Shown: positions 31,256 to 41,321, counted from the stretch's first letter. The stretch is 60,315 bases of DNA from Marinobacterium iners DSM 11526 (GCF_900107855.1 NZ_FNRJ01000020.1:1-60315); one strand, 5' to 3'. Notes: generated from the letters alone by a model not told the origin. A program made the numbers and translations.

Positions 31256-31798
31256 TCAAAGGCGGAAGAAATGCCGACGATAGTGGCGCAGCTCTTCGAT
31301 CGACTCGCGGATATCATCAAGCGCCAAATGCGCACCCTGCTTTTTGAAGCCATCCAGAATGCCAGGCTTCCAGCGCTTGGCCAGCTCCTTGATCGTGCTC
31401 ACATCAAGGTTTCGGTAATGGAAGAAAGCCTCCAGTTCAGGCATATGACGCCAGAGAAAGCGGCGATCCTGACCAATACTGTTACCGCACATGGGTGATG
31501 CACCCTTTTCACTGTATTGCAGCAGAAATGCCAGCATCTGCTGTTCCGCCTCGGCCTCGGATATAGTGCTGGCACGCACCCTGTCAGTCAGCCCGGACTG
31601 GCCATGCTGGCGAGTACACCACTCATCCATGCGCGACAATACGGCGTCTGGCTGGTGTACCGCGATCACCGGCCCCTCCGCAATCAGATTCAGATCCGCA
31701 TCCGTCACGATGGCAGCCATTTCAATGATCCGGTCTGTGTCCGGATTCAGGCCGGTCATTTCCAGATCCACCCAAACCAGATTTTCCTTCAGCGCCAT
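31256..31798 (-). CDS. orn: oligoribonuclease
   Basis: 3'-5' exoribonuclease that degrades di- to penta-ribonucleotides, including pGpG from c-di-GMP breakdown. DEDDh motifs: [15 protein letters not shown] near residue 7, [11 protein letters not shown] in the middle and [14 protein letters not shown] near the end. The ATG at 31798 gives 180 residues, the normal length; the upstream ATG at 31828 is not needed. Divergent from rsgA, an arrangement shared with Pseudomonas and E. coli. Confidence 0.96.
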   Translation of the reverse strand: MALKENLVWVDLEMTGLNPDTDRIIEMAAIVTDADLNLIAEGPVIAVHQPDAVLSRMDEWCTRQHGQSGLTDRVRASTISEAEAEQQMLAFLLQYSEKGASPMCGNSIGQDRRFLWRHMPELEAFFHYRNLDVSTIKELAKRWKPGILDGFKKQGAHLALDDIRESIEELRHYRRHFFRL

Positions 31799-31894
31799 GC
31801 ACCCTTTCTCCCCTGGCAAGACTGTCAATTTTTCTCGGATTAGAATACCTTAGCACGTCAATGAATAAAGCTGTGAGCGAGTGATACCCGCAGG

Positions 31895-32920
31895 ATGGGA
31901 AAACGCAAGGTTAATCGTCGCCAGGCTTGGCGCATCGACAAGATTCAGTCTGAACGAGCTGCCCGCGCAGAGCGTAAAGACGCCCTGATTGAGGATCAAC
32001 TGGAAGGGGGCGAACTGGGCCCTGAGCAGCATGGTCTGATCATTTCCCACTTTGGCCGCCAGGTCGATGTGGAGGCACTTGAGGGTGAGAGCAAGGGCGA
32101 GATCCTGCGTTGCCATCTGCGTACCCATCTGGGCCAACTGGTCACAGGCGACCGCGTCATCTGGCGTCGATCCCCTGACAGCGGTGTTGTAGTGGCCGCA
32201 CTTGATCGTCACAGTGAACTGCTGCGCCCCAACAACCATGGCGAATTGAAACCGGTCGCTGCCAACATCGACTTTATCGTCATTGTTATCGCCGTGGAGC
32301 CTTATGCGCATGCAAACCTGATTGATCGCTATCTGGTTGCGGCCGAGGCCAGCGACATTGAGCCGGTGCTGCTGCTGAACAAGGCCGATCTGCTCAATGA
32401 CGAGAACCGCCAGCGGCTTGAGCCTCTGCTGGAGCAGTACCGTTCACTCGGCTACCGCACGCTGCAGGCATCGACGGCCAGCAGCCATGGCCTGGATGAA
32501 TTGAAGGCCCTGCTGGCCGATCACATCAGCGTGTTTGTAGGCCAGTCCGGCGTGGGCAAATCATCCCTGATCAACAGCCTGCTTCCCGGTGCCGATCTGC
32601 GTGTCGGCGCGCTTTCAGAACAGTCCCGCAAGGGTAAGCACACTACCACCACTGCACGGCTGTTCCACTTCCCGGATGGCGGGGACCTGATTGACTCACC
32701 CGGCATCCGCGAATTCGGCCTCTGGCACATGACTGAAGATCAGGTGCTCAGCGGCTTTCGTGAATTGGCGGATCTGCAGGGGCACTGTCGCTTCAGAGAC
32801 TGCCGGCACGAGCAGGAGCCGGGGTGCGCATTCCTTGAAGCGGTCGATAACGGCAGTATCAGTGAGCAGCGCTTCAACAGCTACCGCCAGATTCTCAATT
32901 CCATGCAGGACAACCGCTGA
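31895..32920 (+). CDS. rsgA: small ribosomal subunit biogenesis GTPase RsgA
   Basis: Circularly permuted GTPase that checks late 30S assembly. An OB-fold domain comes first (about 40-115), then G4 (LLNKADLL), G1 ([16 protein letters not shown]), G2 ([12 protein letters not shown]) and G3 ([10 protein letters not shown]) in permuted order. A C-terminal zinc finger follows ([14 protein letters not shown]). Length is 341 residues. Confidence 0.96.
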   Translation: MGKRKVNRRQAWRIDKIQSERAARAERKDALIEDQLEGGELGPEQHGLIISHFGRQVDVEALEGESKGEILRCHLRTHLGQLVTGDRVIWRRSPDSGVVVAALDRHSELLRPNNHGELKPVAANIDFIVIVIAVEPYAHANLIDRYLVAAEASDIEPVLLLNKADLLNDENRQRLEPLLEQYRSLGYRTLQASTASSHGLDELKALLADHISVFVGQSGVGKSSLINSLLPGADLRVGALSEQSRKGKHTTTTARLFHFPDGGDLIDSPGIREFGLWHMTEDQVLSGFRELADLQGHCRFRDCRHEQEPGCAFLEAVDNGSISEQRFNSYRQILNSMQDNR

Positions 32921-32943
32921 ACAATGGAGGGCTCGGCACAGTC

Positions 32944-34560
32944 ATGAGCAGCACCCCATGCCTCTACGGATCCGAAGCCTGGACTGAGTATCTGGCCGAA
33001 CGCACCCTGCCGGTCCGGGTCAGCATACTGACCCGATTCCAGCGCCTGCTGCAAGATGACAACACAACGCTGCGACAGTTGTCGCAACTGATCCGTTCCG
33101 ACCCAGTACTGAGCCTTCAGGTCACGCGCATTGCGCAAAAATTACATGCAGCCAAGGGCTCAAGCGTTACCAGCATCGACCACGCTGTCAACTCAGTGGG
33201 GCTCGATCAACTAGCCTTGCTGGCAGAGGGCCTGCAAAGCCTCAAAATCAGCCCACGCAACATGCAGCAAAAAATGTACTTCCGTGCCATCGCCGACAGC
33301 CTGCACGCCTCCAGCCAGGCAGCCGAACTGTGCCGACAACGCGGATTGCCTTTCGTCGAGGAGGTACGGCTGGCTGCTCTGCTGTATGGCTTTGGCCACT
33401 GGCTGCTGTGGCTGCATGCGCCGCTACACAAGCATGAATATCAGAAAAAGGTACTGCTGGAAAAAGTGGATGTTGCACTGGCAGAGCAGGATGTGTTTGG
33501 TTGCACGGTACAGGCACTCAGTGCCGAGTTGGCAAAACACTGGGGCCTGCCAGAGCTTACCCTGGCTGCGCTGGACCACGATACCTCCCCATCGCGTTCC
33601 GACCTGCAGCTGCTGCATCGTCGCGCCTTGAAAGACCCCAGACTGGGCCAACTGGAGCAACGCGAAATCAATCAGCTGACTCAGGAGCGCTTTTTCCCGG
33701 TCAAACTGGGCAACTGGCTGGCTCTGACCAGCACCCGCGGCTGGCAAAGCAAGAAAACTCTTCGCCTCTACGACATCGCCGCTGACTTTCTGAGCTGGCC
33801 ACGCGACAGACTGGTCGCACAGTTGCACCAGACCTGTGCCGAGGCCTCACGCCAGTATCATATACCCGGAACCCTGAGCCCGGCAGCACAGATGCTTTTT
33901 CTTCCCTCTGAAGAAACCCTCTCGGGGCTGATCGAGAGCCGGGAACTGCAACAACTTAAGCAGCATTACCCGCCACCCGAGAAACCCGTGCTCAAGAAAC
34001 CCGAGCCGCCCCGCAAAGAGCACCATACACGTGAGCGCCCCGCAGTCACCACTCATGCGAGTGAGGGTCTCTACACACAGATCCTGCAGCGTCTTCAGGA
34101 TGGCTACTCACTCTATACCAAGCCGGCACACATACTGCAGGCGTTGCTGCGGGGGTTACACCAGGGCCTCGGTCTTGGTCGCATCGCCCTGTTGCTGATC
34201 AACCCTAAAAAACGGCTTTTACACTGTGCTCGCACGCTGGGGATAGCTGATACGGCTGCGATTAACCAGCTCATAATCGACATCGAAATTCCGAGCCTGT
34301 TCAAGCGCCTGACCGACAAGCCTGCCGGCATATGGCTGGACAGAGCCAAACGCAAAACCCTGCGCCCGATGCTGCCGGATCCCTTTATTGAGGCGGCACA
34401 CAGCGGTGATTATTTACTGATGTCTGTTTTCCACAAGGGCGAGCCGCTGGCGATACTGTATGCCGATGACGGCGATGATGCCGAGCATCTGTCGGAGTTC
34501 CAGTATGAGCAATTCCGCCAGCTCTGCGCCGCGGCAACCCTTGCGCTGAAACATCTATAG
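32944..34560 (+). CDS. HDOD domain protein with C-terminal GAF-like domain
   Basis: The N-terminal half (about 20-230) matches HDOD domains: LTRFQRLLQDDNTTLRQLSQLIRSDPVLSLQVTRIAQK, then a VNSVGLDQL stretch. HDOD proteins are non-catalytic relatives of HD phosphohydrolases and often act in signalling. A proline- and lysine-rich linker (about 330-372) leads to a GAF-like domain to residue 538 (HQGLGLGRIALLLINPKKRLLHCARTLG; GEPLAILYADDG). It lies 23 bases after rsgA; rhdA follows with its own promoter. A homologous HDOD gene sits in the orn-rsgA-motBA-rhdA-psd region of Pseudomonas; motAB are absent here. Ligand and role are unknown. Confidence 0.8.
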   Translation: MSSTPCLYGSEAWTEYLAERTLPVRVSILTRFQRLLQDDNTTLRQLSQLIRSDPVLSLQVTRIAQKLHAAKGSSVTSIDHAVNSVGLDQLALLAEGLQSLKISPRNMQQKMYFRAIADSLHASSQAAELCRQRGLPFVEEVRLAALLYGFGHWLLWLHAPLHKHEYQKKVLLEKVDVALAEQDVFGCTVQALSAELAKHWGLPELTLAALDHDTSPSRSDLQLLHRRALKDPRLGQLEQREINQLTQERFFPVKLGNWLALTSTRGWQSKKTLRLYDIAADFLSWPRDRLVAQLHQTCAEASRQYHIPGTLSPAAQMLFLPSEETLSGLIESRELQQLKQHYPPPEKPVLKKPEPPRKEHHTRERPAVTTHASEGLYTQILQRLQDGYSLYTKPAHILQALLRGLHQGLGLGRIALLLINPKKRLLHCARTLGIADTAAINQLIIDIEIPSLFKRLTDKPAGIWLDRAKRKTLRPMLPDPFIEAAHSGDYLLMSVFHKGEPLAILYADDGDDAEHLSEFQYEQFRQLCAAATLALKHL

Positions 34561-34569
34561 GCAGAGCCT

Positions 34570-34598
34570 TTGAGACTTATCGCAGGCTTCGTTATGAT
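34570..34598 (+). promoter_or_regulatory. promoter for rhdA-psd
   Basis: TTGAGA (34570-34575) and TATGAT (34593-34598) are separated by exactly 17 bp, a good sigma-70 promoter, 33 bases upstream of the rhdA ATG. Confidence 0.7.
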
Positions 34599-34631
34599 CA
34601 ACTCCATCACATCCGAACGGTCGTCCATACT

Positions 34632-35462
34632 ATGCTGACACTCCCTCTGGTGATTGAGCCGCTGGCGTTACAGGCTCAACTGAGCCACCCTGACCTGCTG
34701 ATCATCGACCTTTCCAGCCAGGAACATTACGATCGGGGCCATGTACCCAGCGCTGTTCGGCTGGATGCGGCCAAACTTTTGCGCGGTGCTGGCCCCGTCC
34801 CCAACCTGATACCGACCGAAGAGCAGCTTACCGATCTGTGCTCAGAGCTTGGCATCCGCCCCGAAACCCAGGTCGTTGCCTATGATGACCAGATGGGCCC
34901 CTGGGCTGGACGATTGGTCTGGACACTTAACTGCATCGGTCACAGCCACGCATCGGTTTTGAACGGGCAACTGCCCGCCTGGCAGGCAGCTGGCCTTGAG
35001 CTGGAGACATCGGCCAATATCCCAACCCCAGCCATACGCCAGGTCAGTTTCAGCCGTCCCGAACTGCTCATGAGCGCTCAGGACATTGTGGCCGCTCTGG
35101 AACAGGAGCGGTTGACCGTGTGGGATGCTCGCTCGGCTGCCGAATTTTCCGGTGAAAAAGTGGTCAATGCCCTCAAGGGCGGACATATACCGGGGGCACG
35201 CCATCTGGAGTGGACCGATCTAGTGCAGCCTGGCCCAGTGCCGCGGCTAAAGCCCGTAGCCGAACTGAAGCAGCTGCTGCAACAGGCTGGCATCAGCCTT
35301 GACCAACCCGTCGTGACCCATTGCCAGACCCATCGACGCTCGGGCCTCACTTGGCTGGTCGGCACCTGGCTGGGCATGCAACAGCTTTCCTGCTACGACG
35401 GCTCATGGTTTGAATGGGGCAACCGCCCCGAACTGCCCGTTGAACAATCCACTACTGCATAA
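34632..35462 (+). CDS. rhdA: thiosulfate sulfurtransferase (rhodanese), RhdA-type
   Basis: Two tandem rhodanese domains (about 1-125 inactive, 145-275 catalytic). The active-site loop starts at Cys231 and reads CQTHRRS, nearly the distinctive CQTHHRS loop of Azotobacter vinelandii RhdA, so RhdA is a better match than the mercaptopyruvate-type SseA. It transfers sulfane sulfur from thiosulfate to cyanide or thiol acceptors. Length is 276 residues. The stop codon abuts the psd GTG start; rhdA-psd linkage is also known in Pseudomonas. Confidence 0.9.
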   Translation: MLTLPLVIEPLALQAQLSHPDLLIIDLSSQEHYDRGHVPSAVRLDAAKLLRGAGPVPNLIPTEEQLTDLCSELGIRPETQVVAYDDQMGPWAGRLVWTLNCIGHSHASVLNGQLPAWQAAGLELETSANIPTPAIRQVSFSRPELLMSAQDIVAALEQERLTVWDARSAAEFSGEKVVNALKGGHIPGARHLEWTDLVQPGPVPRLKPVAELKQLLQQAGISLDQPVVTHCQTHRRSGLTWLVGTWLGMQQLSCYDGSWFEWGNRPELPVEQSTTA

Positions 35463-36338
35463 GTGAAATTCGCGTTGAAAGATACATTGTTTATTCTGCT
35501 GCAACACCTCCTGCCACAGCATCTGCTGTCGCGACTGGTCGGGCGCCTCGCCGAGTGCCGCACCCCCTGGTTCAAGAACCTGTTTATCAACTGGTTCCGC
35601 AAACGCTACGGCGTAGACATGAGTGAGGCCTTGCAGCCCGATCCTGAAGCATACGAACACTTCAATGCTTTTTTTACACGCGCCCTGAAACCCGATGCGC
35701 GTATTCTGGACACAACACCGGGCGCCGTGCTGTCACCAGCCGATGGCGCCATCAGTCAGCTGGGCAAGATTGAGCATGGCCGCATTTTTCAGGCCAAGGG
35801 ACGCGGCTATGCCCTGACAACCCTGCTGGGCGGGGATGCAAGGCGCGCCGAACCCTTCATCAATGGCGAGTTCGCAACCATCTATCTGTCACCGCGTGAT
35901 TATCACCGTGTACACATGCCACTGACGGGGACGCTGAAGGAAACGGTCTATATTCCGGGTGATCTATACTCGGTCAATGGCACTACGGCCGAGGGTGTCG
36001 ATAACCTCTTTGCCCGTAATGAGCGCCTGGTAGCCATCTTTGAAACTGAACTGGGCCCCATGGCAATGGTGCTGGTGGGCGCTATGATCGTAGCCGGTAT
36101 CGAAACCGTCTGGAACGGGCAAGTCGCACCGCTTCCACGTCAGCCATTGAGACTGGACCGATTTGATTCGACCACCCCGCCACAGCTTGAAAAGGGTGCC
36201 GAGATGGGCCGATTCAAGCTGGGATCAACCGTCATTCTACTGTTCCCCAAAGACAGCATGAACTGGCAGGACACACTCAAGGCCGGCAGCGCGGTTCGCA
36301 TGGGTGAGCAATTGGGTCAGGCAACGCAGAACCAATAG
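35463..36338 (+). CDS. psd: phosphatidylserine decarboxylase proenzyme
   Basis: Inner-membrane enzyme that makes phosphatidylethanolamine from phosphatidylserine. The self-cleavage motif LGST is at residues 253-256, so Ser255 becomes the pyruvoyl group. Catalytic Asp94 (SPADG) and the histidine motif YHRVHMP at 147-153 are present. It starts with GTG immediately after the rhdA stop codon. Length is 291 residues. Confidence 0.96.
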   Translation: MKFALKDTLFILLQHLLPQHLLSRLVGRLAECRTPWFKNLFINWFRKRYGVDMSEALQPDPEAYEHFNAFFTRALKPDARILDTTPGAVLSPADGAISQLGKIEHGRIFQAKGRGYALTTLLGGDARRAEPFINGEFATIYLSPRDYHRVHMPLTGTLKETVYIPGDLYSVNGTTAEGVDNLFARNERLVAIFETELGPMAMVLVGAMIVAGIETVWNGQVAPLPRQPLRLDRFDSTTPPQLEKGAEMGRFKLGSTVILLFPKDSMNWQDTLKAGSAVRMGEQLGQATQNQ

Positions 36339-36414
36339 CCCTGCCAATTGTCGGCTGATAGGCGCTGGCCGATGCATTACACTGCAACCAGATCAGGTCG
36401 CAACGGAGAAAAGC

Positions 36415-37416
36415 ATGAATACACATTGGGTTAATCGGCTCAAGCAGCCGGAGTTCGAACTGGAAGGCAACAGACTGATCAAGGTGCCGTCTGCCGAGCA
36501 CAGTACCCATTATGTGCCCCTGACCGACTACAGCATTATTTCAGTGAAAGGACCTGATGCTCACAAGTTCCTTCAGGGACAGCTGACCTGTGACCTGAGC
36601 GAAGTGGACCGTATGGGGGCCTTGCCTGGTGCTCATTGCAATATCAAGGGCCACATGCACAGCCTGTATCAGGTGATGCGTGCCAGCGACTCGGGCTATT
36701 GGCTGCGTATTCGAACCGACATGGCTGAAAATGCCCTCACACTGCTCAAGAAATACATTGTTTTCTCCAAGGCAGAGGCCGAGCTGGAAGAAGACCTGAT
36801 CGGCATAGGGCTGCAGGGCCCCAACGCATCCGAGATTGGCGACCGCTTGAGTAACGCCTTCGGGATTGCACACCTGCTGGTCACGGAGCGCCCCGGAGCC
36901 CGGCGTGAATGCTGGTTTGAAACCCGGCTGATGCCACAAGTGCTGGAACTGGTAGAGCAGAGCGCCAGCCCTGCACAGCGCAATGACTGGGAACTTCTTG
37001 AAATTGATGCGGGCGTACCCGAGCTGGCACCTGTCACCTCTGAGGCATTCATTCCCCAGATGACAAATCTGCAAGCCATTAACGGCGTCAGTTTCACCAA
37101 AGGGTGCTACACCGGACAGGAGATCGTCACCCGCCTGCAGCATCGCGGCCAGCTAAAAAAACCGATGTACCTTGCTGAGGTCCACTGCAAAGACGCCCCC
37201 AGTCCGGGCGATACACTGGCTTCTGAACAGAAAGACAATGTGGGTCAAGTCGTGCGTGCAGCCCATATTCCAGGCGGTTACAGGCTGCTGGCTGTCATCG
37301 CCAAGGATCAGGCTGAAAATCAGCCACTGCATCTGGGTAACCCCGAGGGGCCACTGCTCCAACTGCTACCGCTGCCTTACGAGCTGGATCCAGCTTTATT
37401 CCAAAGCAAGCGCTGA
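36415..37416 (+). CDS. ygfZ: folate-binding Fe-S repair protein YgfZ
   Basis: Folate-binding protein of the GcvT-like fold that supports activity of several Fe-S enzymes such as MiaB. The signature KGCYTGQEIVTRLQHRG (about residues 229-245) contains the key cysteine. The start at 36415 (MNTHWVNRL) has an upstream GGAGAA ribosome site and gives 333 residues; upstream in-frame residues to 36304 overlap the psd end and are atypical. A terminator hairpin follows. Confidence 0.92.
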   Translation: MNTHWVNRLKQPEFELEGNRLIKVPSAEHSTHYVPLTDYSIISVKGPDAHKFLQGQLTCDLSEVDRMGALPGAHCNIKGHMHSLYQVMRASDSGYWLRIRTDMAENALTLLKKYIVFSKAEAELEEDLIGIGLQGPNASEIGDRLSNAFGIAHLLVTERPGARRECWFETRLMPQVLELVEQSASPAQRNDWELLEIDAGVPELAPVTSEAFIPQMTNLQAINGVSFTKGCYTGQEIVTRLQHRGQLKKPMYLAEVHCKDAPSPGDTLASEQKDNVGQVVRAAHIPGGYRLLAVIAKDQAENQPLHLGNPEGPLLQLLPLPYELDPALFQSKR

Positions 37417-37432
37417 TCAGTACAACTCCAAA

Positions 37433-37469
37433 CTTGGGCGTGCATCACGTTTATTGATGTACACCCAAG
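37433..37469 (+). terminator. terminator after ygfZ
   Basis: A 15-bp stem with one mismatch (CTTGGGCGTGCATCA with TGATGTACACCCAAG) closes a 7-base loop. It is followed after 12 bases by a T6 run. The remaining 37470-37615 is A/T-rich and holds the promoter region of the next gene; no other feature is seen. Confidence 0.65.
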
Positions 37470-37615
37470 TGTATAAAACAGTTTTTTGTTATTCTCACAC
37501 TGTACTGAACAGATTCACAAAACCTTAAATCTGGTTTTTTTACGGAACGAGCTTATTTCCTGAGTAAATTTTACGCTATCCTTTGCTCTGGACTCACTAA
37601 ATAAAGGAACTCACC

Positions 37616-38284
37616 ATGCTTCGGAAGGTATGCCTCCTGGGCATCGGCAGCACTTTGCTTGCAGGATGCTTTGGCACTCACACATCTCAGGCGCCCATCG
37701 CCACCACTTACCCCATCACTGAGCAGCAGAAAATGCAGGCAGCCCATCATTGGGATGTGCTTGCACAGCACCAGGCTGACATGCTGATCCAGAGTGACAT
37801 GATCAAAAGCCAGCCGCTTTATATAAAAGGTGCCGATACGGCAACACCTTTCAGCACGGCGTTTGACAACCTGCTGACCAGCCAACTGGTCTCCAAAGGC
37901 GCATACATTAAAGCCAGCCCAAGCCAGGCTGCCGAGGTCAGCTACAAGGTTCAAGTGGTAGAGCACAAAGACCGTGGCCCCATCCGTGCGCCTCAAGGCG
38001 CCATCACGACTCTGGCAGCAGGAATTGCCGTTGCAACAATTCCGTTCAATCATTGGGCAGAGCCCGCTCTTGCGCTGATTCCGGCCGCAGGGGCTGTAGA
38101 CCTGTTCAGCGGCAGTTGGACCAGCGAGACAAATCAAGAGGTCGTAATAACCACCCAGGTTACCCTGTCTGATCAAGTGGTCTACTCAAATTCAAGCATC
38201 TACTACATCAATCCGGGTGACTTCGATCACTACAAGGTTCCCGCCAAAACCACCAAGACCGTTCAGGTCAACAATCAATGGTAA
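37616..38284 (+). CDS. uncharacterised lipoprotein
   Basis: I do not recognise a family. A clear lipoprotein signal ends in LLAGC, with Cys18 as lipid site and Phe19 at +2, which suggests the outer membrane. The mature part (204 residues) has a region similar in style to periplasmic lipoproteins that measure oligomer contacts (ATPFSTAFDNLLTSQLVSKGAYIK). A hydrophobic GAITTLAAGIAVATIPFNHW segment around 125-160 may contact membrane. A beta-rich, Q/V/T-rich C-terminus follows. It is translated just before the FlgO-like gene (17-base gap), so the two probably work together. Confidence 0.75.
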   Translation: MLRKVCLLGIGSTLLAGCFGTHTSQAPIATTYPITEQQKMQAAHHWDVLAQHQADMLIQSDMIKSQPLYIKGADTATPFSTAFDNLLTSQLVSKGAYIKASPSQAAEVSYKVQVVEHKDRGPIRAPQGAITTLAAGIAVATIPFNHWAEPALALIPAAGAVDLFSGSWTSETNQEVVITTQVTLSDQVVYSNSSIYYINPGDFDHYKVPAKTTKTVQVNNQW

Positions 38285-38301
38285 TCAGGGAGGAGCCCAA
38301 C

Positions 38302-38856
38302 ATGCTTAAACGTTGCAAACACTACCTGACGGCGGGAGCGGTAGCTGTGATGCTGCTCGGCACCGCAGGATGCAGTACCAGCCAGCCAACAGCTTCAGCT
38401 CATTCCGCAGAAGTTGACCTGATCAGCGAAGTACGTGAAGCATCCAACCAGTTGATCAGCAAATCCTCAGGCATCAACAGCCACGATCCTCTACTGGCTG
38501 CAACTTTTGCGGATATCGATGATCTTCAGCAGTCTTCAACTTTCGGTCGTGCGCTAACCGAGCAGTTTACCAGTGCGCTGACCAGCAAGGGACTGCCCGT
38601 CATTGAAGTCAAAATGCGCGAAAGCCTCTTTATCAAAGAGCGTACCGGAGAGCTGATTCTCTCACGCAAACTGAATAGCCTTGTGGAAGCCCACGATGCG
38701 CAAGCCGTACTGCTTGGCACTTATGCCATGGGCGGTAATTACGTTTATGTTAACGTACGATTGGTGCGTACCAGCGACAACATTATCCTGGGTTCCCACG
38801 ATTTCAGCTTGCCTCTGAATCGCGATATAAAGGCCATGCTGCCCCGACGCCGTTAA
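38302..38856 (+). CDS. FlgO-domain lipoprotein
   Basis: Lipoprotein signal with lipobox GTAGC and lipidated Cys24, start at 38302 with the strong ribosome site GGGAGGAG. The mature domain (about 45-184) resembles the FlgO domain: LTEQFTSALTSKGLPVIEVKMRES, GELILSRKLNSLVE, AVLLGTYAMGGNYVYVNVRLVRTSDNIILGSHDFSLPLN. FlgO is a flagellar outer-membrane lipoprotein in Vibrio, but there are no flagellar genes nearby, so the flagellar role is uncertain. Paired with the preceding lipoprotein. A weak hairpin follows at 38880-38895. Confidence 0.82.
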   Translation: MLKRCKHYLTAGAVAVMLLGTAGCSTSQPTASAHSAEVDLISEVREASNQLISKSSGINSHDPLLAATFADIDDLQQSSTFGRALTEQFTSALTSKGLPVIEVKMRESLFIKERTGELILSRKLNSLVEAHDAQAVLLGTYAMGGNYVYVNVRLVRTSDNIILGSHDFSLPLNRDIKAMLPRRR

Positions 38857-38879
38857 GCAATGACAACTTTCAAATGGAT

Positions 38880-38895
38880 CGGCTCAAAGGAGCCG
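38880..38895 (+). terminator. weak hairpin after the FlgO-like gene
   Basis: CGGCTC pairs with GAGCCG around a 4-base loop (AAAG), followed by a T-rich GTCTGTTTGAGTTG. Nothing else is seen in 38896-39008. Confidence 0.4.
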
Positions 38896-39008
38896 GTCTG
38901 TTTGAGTTGTACCCCTTAAGACACTCGATCAATACTCCCCCTGTCCTGATCCGCTCACTCTGGCATTGTCCCCCATATTAAAAGCCCGGGGCCTGAAGCA
39001 CATTCAGG

Positions 39009-39698
39009 TCAAGCCGCAGGGGATGAAGGCAACTGCCAGTCAATAGGCTCACGTCCCTGCTCCAAGAGCCATTGGTTGGCCTGACTGAAGTGACGACACC
39101 CCAGAAAACCGCGATGGGCAGAAAGTGGTGAGGGATGCGGAGCCTTGAGCACCCGGTGTTTGTTCTGATCGATACGGGCCCCCTTCTTCTGTGCATAACT
39201 GCCCCAGAGCATGAACACCACATGCTCGCACCGCGCGTTCACCAGTTCGATGACACGGTCGGTAAACTGCTCCCAACCCTTGCCCTGATGCGCGTTGGCA
39301 TTACTCTGCTCTACGGTCAGAACCGCATTCAGCAACAATACACCCTGCTGCGCCCAATGCTCCAGGTAACCGTGGTTGACCGGTTCAATACCCAGGTCGG
39401 ACTGCAACTCTTTGTAGATATTCACCAGCGAAGGCGGAATGCGCACACCCGGCTTTACCGAGAAGCACAGGCCGTGAGCCTGTCCAGGCTGATGATAGGG
39501 GTCCTGACCAATAATCACCACTTTTACGCGATCAAGCGGAGTGGCTTCCAGCGCATGGAACCAGTCACTGGAGTGCGGAAAAATGACTTTGTGGGCAGCC
39601 TTCTCTGACTGCAGAAACCGTTTTAAGGTCTGCATATAGGGCTGTTCAAACTCCTGCTGCAGCCAGGGCTGCCAGCTGGGTGCCTTGTCCAGTGCCAT
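39009..39698 (-). CDS. ung: uracil-DNA glycosylase
   Basis: Removes uracil from DNA. The catalytic Asp66 is in [19 protein letters not shown], and the second signature [11 protein letters not shown] is near residue 188. The start at 39698 ([10 protein letters not shown]), preceded by GGGAG, gives 229 residues; the open frame to 39767 passes through the lysS terminator and is not expected to be translated. Confidence 0.96.
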   Translation of the reverse strand: MALDKAPSWQPWLQQEFEQPYMQTLKRFLQSEKAAHKVIFPHSSDWFHALEATPLDRVKVVIIGQDPYHQPGQAHGLCFSVKPGVRIPPSLVNIYKELQSDLGIEPVNHGYLEHWAQQGVLLLNAVLTVEQSNANAHQGKGWEQFTDRVIELVNARCEHVVFMLWGSYAQKKGARIDQNKHRVLKAPHPSPLSAHRGFLGCRHFSQANQWLLEQGREPIDWQLPSSPAA

Positions 39699-39730
39699 GG
39701 GGGTCTCCCGAAAATTCACGCCGTAAACAA

Positions 39731-39756
39731 ACAGGGCCACTTTAAAGTGGCCCTGT
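39731..39756. terminator. perfect 26-base palindrome between lysS and ung
   Basis: ACAGGGCCACTTT is followed directly by its reverse complement AAAGTGGCCCTGT. On the minus strand it is followed by TTGTTT, so it probably ends the prfB-lysS transcript. As a loopless palindrome it could also be a protein-binding site. Confidence 0.7.
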
Positions 39757-39783
39757 GGATAACTCACTGCCCACCTTCAGTTC

Positions 39784-41298
39784 TCATCCACGCGGACGCA
39801 TGGCCGGGAACAGCAACACGTCACGAATGGAGGCTGAATCGGTAAACAGCATCACCAGACGGTCGATACCGATCCCCTCTCCCGCTGTCGGCGGCAAACC
39901 ATATTCCAGAGCGTTGATGTAGTCGGCATCATAGTGCATCGCTTCATCGTCACCGGCATCCTTCTCTTCCACCTGCTTGCGGAAACGCTCGGCCTGATCT
40001 TCGGCATCGTTCAGCTCCGAGAAGCCGTTGGCCAGTTCACGGCCGGCCACGAAGAACTCGAATCGGTCGGTCACGTGCGGGTTGTTGTCATTGCAACGCG
40101 CCAGCGGGCTGACTTCAGTCGGGTACTCAGTGATAAAGGTCGGTTGATGCAGGCGGTGTTCGACAGTCTTCTCGAAAATTTCGATCTGTACCTTGCCCAA
40201 CCCCCAGCTGTCCTTAACATCAATATCCATGCGCTCGGCGATCTGGCGAGCAGCCGCATCATCGGCCAGTGCTTCGGCGGTAATCTCCGGATTAAAGTGC
40301 AGAATGGAATCGAACACGCTCATGCGGGTAAACGGTTTGCCCATGTCGTACTCGAAGGTTTCCAGCACTTCGCCTTCTTCGTTACGCACAGTGTTGACCA
40401 CCACTGTGGTACCCAATACATCCTGGGCCACAGTACGCAGCATGTCTTCGGTCAGGTCCATCAGATCGTTGTAATCGGCATAGGCCTGATAGAACTCGAT
40501 CATGGTGAACTCAGGGTTATGCCGGGTCGAGAGCCCTTCATTACGGAAGTTGCGGTTGATCTCGAACACGCGTTCAAAACCACCCACCACCAGACGCTTG
40601 AGATACAGCTCCGGTGCGATACGCAGGTACATTTGCAGGTCCAGCGCATTGTGATGCGTAGTAAACGGACGCGCCGTGGCACCACCAGGAATCGGGTGCA
40701 GCATCGGCGTTTCGGCTTCGATGAAACGTCGATCGATCAGGTACTTGCGAATGCCGGCGACGATCTTCGAGCGCATCTCGAACACCTTGCGCGACTGATC
40801 GTTCATGATCAGGTCGACATAACGCTGGCGATAGCGCATCTCCATGTCCTGCAGCCCCTTGAACTTGTCGGGCAGCGGACGCAGGCTCTTGGTCAGCAGC
40901 TGAAACTCAGCCATATCCACATACAGGTCACCCTTGCCGGACTTGTGCAGCACGCCGCTGACGCCGATGATATCCCCCAGGTCGACGGTCTTGGCAAAGG
41001 CACGCGCTTCCTTGTTCACGTACAGCTGAATACGGCCACTCATGTCCTGCAACACCATAAAGGCGCCGCGATTGAGCATCACACGGCCCGCCACGGCGAC
41101 CCGGATACCGGCCTGCTCCAGCTCTTCCTTGCTCTTGTCACCATGCGCCTGCTGCAGATCTTCGGCGTAGCTGTCACGGCGGAAGGTATTGGGGAAGGCA
41201 TTGCCTTCCTGACGCAGGGCGGCGAGTTTTTCGCGACGCTCGGCGATCAGGCGGTTTTCATCTTGCTGCACGGTTTGCTGCACGTTGTTGTCTGACAT
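39784..41298 (-). CDS. lysS: lysyl-tRNA synthetase (class II)
   Basis: Charges tRNA-Lys. An OB-fold anticodon-binding domain occupies about 60-150. Class II motifs follow: motif 2 near [23 protein letters not shown], and motif 3 in [15 protein letters not shown] near the C-terminus. Length is 504 residues. It is 23 bases downstream of prfB, the prfB-lysS arrangement common in gammaproteobacteria. Confidence 0.97.
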   Translation of the reverse strand: MSDNNVQQTVQQDENRLIAERREKLAALRQEGNAFPNTFRRDSYAEDLQQAHGDKSKEELEQAGIRVAVAGRVMLNRGAFMVLQDMSGRIQLYVNKEARAFAKTVDLGDIIGVSGVLHKSGKGDLYVDMAEFQLLTKSLRPLPDKFKGLQDMEMRYRQRYVDLIMNDQSRKVFEMRSKIVAGIRKYLIDRRFIEAETPMLHPIPGGATARPFTTHHNALDLQMYLRIAPELYLKRLVVGGFERVFEINRNFRNEGLSTRHNPEFTMIEFYQAYADYNDLMDLTEDMLRTVAQDVLGTTVVVNTVRNEEGEVLETFEYDMGKPFTRMSVFDSILHFNPEITAEALADDAAARQIAERMDIDVKDSWGLGKVQIEIFEKTVEHRLHQPTFITEYPTEVSPLARCNDNNPHVTDRFEFFVAGRELANGFSELNDAEDQAERFRKQVEEKDAGDDEAMHYDADYINALEYGLPPTAGEGIGIDRLVMLFTDSASIRDVLLFPAMRPRG

Positions 41299-41321
41299 CG
41301 GGGTTACCTTAAAACGAATGC

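Noticed and set aside
39934-41295. 453-codon open frame on the plus strand
   Set aside because: It is entirely antisense to lysS, whose protein is fully recognisable; the translated sequence is H/Q/V-rich and resembles no protein family.
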